A DNA stretch of 5,857 nucleotides from Comamonadaceae bacterium (GTDB lineage Bacteria; Pseudomonadota; Gammaproteobacteria; Burkholderiales; Burkholderiaceae_C), in the NCBI GenBank assembly GCA_021286965.1, contig JAJTBK010000323.1:1-5857 (forward strand). Direction: 5' to 3'. Within the stretch, counting starts at the first letter, position 1, and each line of letters opens with the position of its first letter. The notes under the pieces are model-generated. The model saw only the letters and a list, made by a program, of their open reading frames with translations. It was not told where the DNA came from and made no database searches. A program made the position numbers and the translations under genes. Positions 1 through 3,100 of the stretch are shown one piece after another.

Positions 1-1
1 C

Positions 2-73
2 CGCCTGATTGAGCTGCAATTGGGCGATCCGTCATTGCTGGAGCGCGATTTGGCGGAGTTGACCGCAGGCTAG
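2..73 (+). CDS. C-terminal tail of an unidentified plus-strand gene, entering from the left edge
   Basis: A plus-strand frame is open from base 2 to a TAG at 71-73. It gives 23 residues ending RDLAELTAG, preceded by LIELQLGDPSLLE. The stretch is leucine- and acid-rich with a helical pattern, and most codons end in G or C, as expected of a real gene in this genome. It converges on the giant minus-strand gene and overlaps its last 42 bases. The minus-strand gene loses its family-like sequence at about 104, so this gene may belong to DNA that was inserted or joined there, for example a transposable element or another island segment. I do not recognise the family from so short a tail, and a chance open frame of 23 codons cannot be excluded. 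Confidence 0.4.
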   Translation, partial: RLIELQLGDPSLLERDLAELTAG

Positions 74-106
74 GCCGGCGCGATCTTGCACCCAACGAAA
101 AAGCGC
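32..106. other. Probable rearrangement junction and convergent gene overlap
   Basis: To the right of about 104 the minus strand encodes the LPD38-like domain; to the left it encodes only a short non-family tail to the stop at 32-34. Neither alternative minus frame continues the domain: one stops at once, and the other is an Arg/Pro/Ser-rich shadow of the plus-strand frame. The plus strand carries the end of another gene (stop at 71-73) in the same bases. This suggests that foreign sequence was joined at about 74-106. No clear terminal inverted repeat, target duplication or tRNA fragment is visible within the window, so the agent is undetermined. Confidence 0.45.
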
Positions 107-3100
107 CATGGCAGAGAGCGTGTCCCGAATCAGGTTGCGCACCTTGAACGCCGGGTTCACCGTCACCCCAAAAGTCAGCAGCCGCTTGAACGGCGCCAGC
201 GCCTTCACCACACCGCCAGGCGTGTACTGCATGGCCGTGATGGCCTGCATCAGGTACGGGTCTTCCACCATCCAATGCTCGGCCACGCCAGCATTGCGCA
301 CCTGCACCGCGCCCTTGGTTCCGGCTGGCACGCGGTAGGCAATGCCCATGCCATCGGCAGCCTTCATGCTCTCCAACGCCGCCCGGTTGCGCGCCGCTGC
401 CGCGTACAAGCTGCCCCAGTTGAGCAGCATGTTGTGCAGCAAATCACTGTTGAGCTGCTGCGTGCCGCCCTTGAGCCGCTTGAACGCCTGCTGGCCCACC
501 AGCCCGGCGGAGAAGCGCGGCCCCTGCAAATCGCCCTCCTCCATCAAGCGGTAGAACGGCACATAGGGCTGGCCCTGCATGATGTCAAACGCCGCCTGGT
601 CAATCAGGCCAGACTCCAGCGCCACCTTCAATACCGCCTCGTTGAAGTCGTTGAGCTGCGCCATTGCCTGGCCGTACACCAGCACCCGGCTCTTGCCGTC
701 CGGCATCTGCCCACCATTGAGTGACTTGAGGTTGGAAATGTCCGCATCCGTCAGCAAGTTCTCCTTGCCCTCGGCCTTCAGGCGCTCAGAGCGGCTGGCC
801 GCTACCCACTGCAAAAAGCGGTCTGCCTCACCTTGCAGGCCCGCGAGCACCTTGGCAAAGCCGCCATGCGGGTCGTTCACGTTCACGTCCAGCACGCCAT
901 CCTTGAGGAATGGCCGCCCGTAGAGCATGGCCGCCTCCACCGCCCCGTCCGTTCCCTTGCTCATGCGCGCGAGGATGTACGCCTTGTGGCTGATCTCGGC
1001 AATGGCTGCGAACTGGTCAAACAGCCCTTGCTTGATGCGCGTGCCCGCATTGGCGCGCAGGGCATCAAAGCGTTCGCGCAGGGTCAATTGCTTGGGCGCA
1101 CCGAATACCCGCTCGGCGCTGGCGCGCTGGGCTTGGGTGTAGGCGGCGTAGGGGTCTGTGGCCGCCCGGCTGAACAGTGCCTTTAGCTGGCGCTCTCCTT
1201 CGGGTCTGGATCCATCTTCGCGTACACGCCGGGACAGGTTCTCCAGTAGGCCAGCGGATCGCCCGTGATGGCTTCCTCCCTCGCTGCCCTCTGCGCGTAG
1301 AAGGGCTCGCAAGAGTGCGTGTCGCGCATTCGTTCTGCCGCCCGATCTAGCCGCGCTTGATACGCCTTTCCCTCGGGTGTCTGTCGCCAGAGCCTCGATC
1401 CCTCCACGGTCAATGGGAAGTCCATTCGAGTCGGTGAAATCACCCGTTCTTGGATCGAAGTTGAAGTCGAGGTCATGGTTGTTATTTTCTGCAATTCGCA
1501 GGTTCACATCAACCAAGTTGCGCAGATTCTGCACATCGTTGCCTGTCTGCCATGCCAGCGGTGGCACGCCTGCAGACTCCGAGCCTTGTGTCTGCCTCGG
1601 GTGCGGCGACAGGTGGCGCGTCGTGCCCCAGCGCAGCGCGCTCGATAGCATGTGCTCGCCCCGGCGCTTGAGGCCCGCTTCGCTCAGGCCAGCTGGGTCG
1701 CCCACAAACACGCGCCCAGTGTTGTGCGCAAAATCACCCGCAATCGCGTACACCTTGCCGCCGTCGCCTGCGCCCTTGAGCTGCGACACGTCAATCCACA
1801 CGTCGCCGCGCCCATCGGATGCGCCGTTTTGGTCTTCGCCGGGGCGCTGTGACAGCCCGCGTTCCACGTCGAAGGTGGGCGAGTCGTTTGCGTCCGGGAA
1901 GCCATAGTAGCCTGCGGGCTGCATCTCGCCGGCCTTATTCTCGCGCACGCTGATAGAGAACGGTTGCCCTTCCTTGGTGCGGAACTTATAAATCGTGCGG
2001 TAGCCGCCGCTCACCGTCTCCACATGCTGGAATTCAGGCTCTACCTTGCTGGCAATTTCCAGCATGTTGGTGGAGTGGCTCTTGGGCAGCGCAAAGATTT
2101 CATCCTGCTGTGCCAGCTCGCGCAGCGCATTCATCTCCGGGCTGGTGTCGAGCTGCCCGCCAGTCTTCGCCATGCGGGCATTGCCAGTGCCGACAGCAGC
2201 GCCATCGCGCGCCAGGCGCTTGGCATTGGAGCGCGCAATCGCCGCAATGTCGGCTACGCTCAGGCGCTCTGCGTTGAGCCAGCCCTTGCCGTGCAGCCAG
2301 GCGCGCACCGCAGCAATGAAGTCGCGCGCCAGGCCTACCAGCGTGACAGGCATCTTGGCGCGGTTGTTCTCGTACTGCGTGACCACGTAGGCCAAGAACT
2401 CCTCGTTGCTCGTCTCGCCCGCCTGCGCCATGCGGCTCTCGGCCTGCTGCACAAAGGGGTTGTTTCGCCACTTCTGGCGCAAGTCCCCGGCACGCTCAAT
2501 CAGGCGCTGCATCCCGCTGCTCGAATCAGCGGCCATGTGCACACCCACCTCATGCATCAGCGTACCGGGGGCGGTTTCTGCGGTCAGGGCATCGGCAATC
2601 AGGAAGGTCTTGCCGGAAACCGGGTCGTGGAAGCCTTCGATGGCGCCGTTGGCACTGCGCTTGATGTCGATCTCGGCCTGTGCAATACTGGCATCGCCAG
2701 CACCTGCGCCGTTGCGAGAACGTGTAGCTTCGGCGGCAGTAGCGGTGGATGAAGTCGCACCCCTTCCCGTCGCATCTGGCATCAATTCAAACCCCGTCAG
2801 CACCCAGCCGTTGCCGCCTGGCTGGCGTACCAAAACGACCTGAGCGCCATCGCCCTCCAGAACCAAGCGGGCGCTGCCGGAAACTTCTGTGCGGCGCACC
2901 TCTGCGCCTTGTGCAATGACGGCAATCATCTTGTCGTGCATGAAGCGCACCGCCTGATCTGCTGTCATGCCATCGGCGCTTTGGCGGCGTTGCATCAGGT
3001 GCTGCAACCCTTTGCGGTCGTCGCCCCACACAAAATCCACCCAGCCAAGGCCGCTTCTGTACATCGCACGGTGAACACTGGTCTTTTCATCCAGTGCTTT

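Noticed and set aside
91..97. ACCCAAC, which fits the degenerate integron inverse core site RYYYAAC after a plus-strand stop codon
   Set aside because: No GTTRRRY core site or paired inner boxes follow on the plus strand, so there is no attC structure; a 7-base degenerate match is expected by chance.
86..724. Plus-strand frame of 212 codons opposite the LPD38-like region
   Set aside because: Its His/Arg/Gln/Leu-rich composition mirrors the antisense of a coding strand, and the minus frame matches a known family style throughout.
1183..1494. The 103-codon +1-frame ORF as an independent overlapping gene
   Set aside because: It would start at a TTG with no ribosome site, and its first third overlaps sequence where the main frame is convincing. 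Only the part after about 1385 looks coding, which fits a frameshift better than a separate gene.
2100..2471. Minus-strand 123-codon frame overlapping the HExxxH domain
   Set aside because: The main frame there carries convincing conserved blocks (NEEFLAYVV, RAWLHGKGWL); this frame is Arg/Gly/Ala/Cys-rich and looks like a shadow.
2689..2760. Thr/Ala/Ser/Gly-rich stretch (residues about 1019-1042)
   Set aside because: It is low complexity but in frame, with a normal linker composition between two domains; no tandem repeat unit or regulatory structure was seen.
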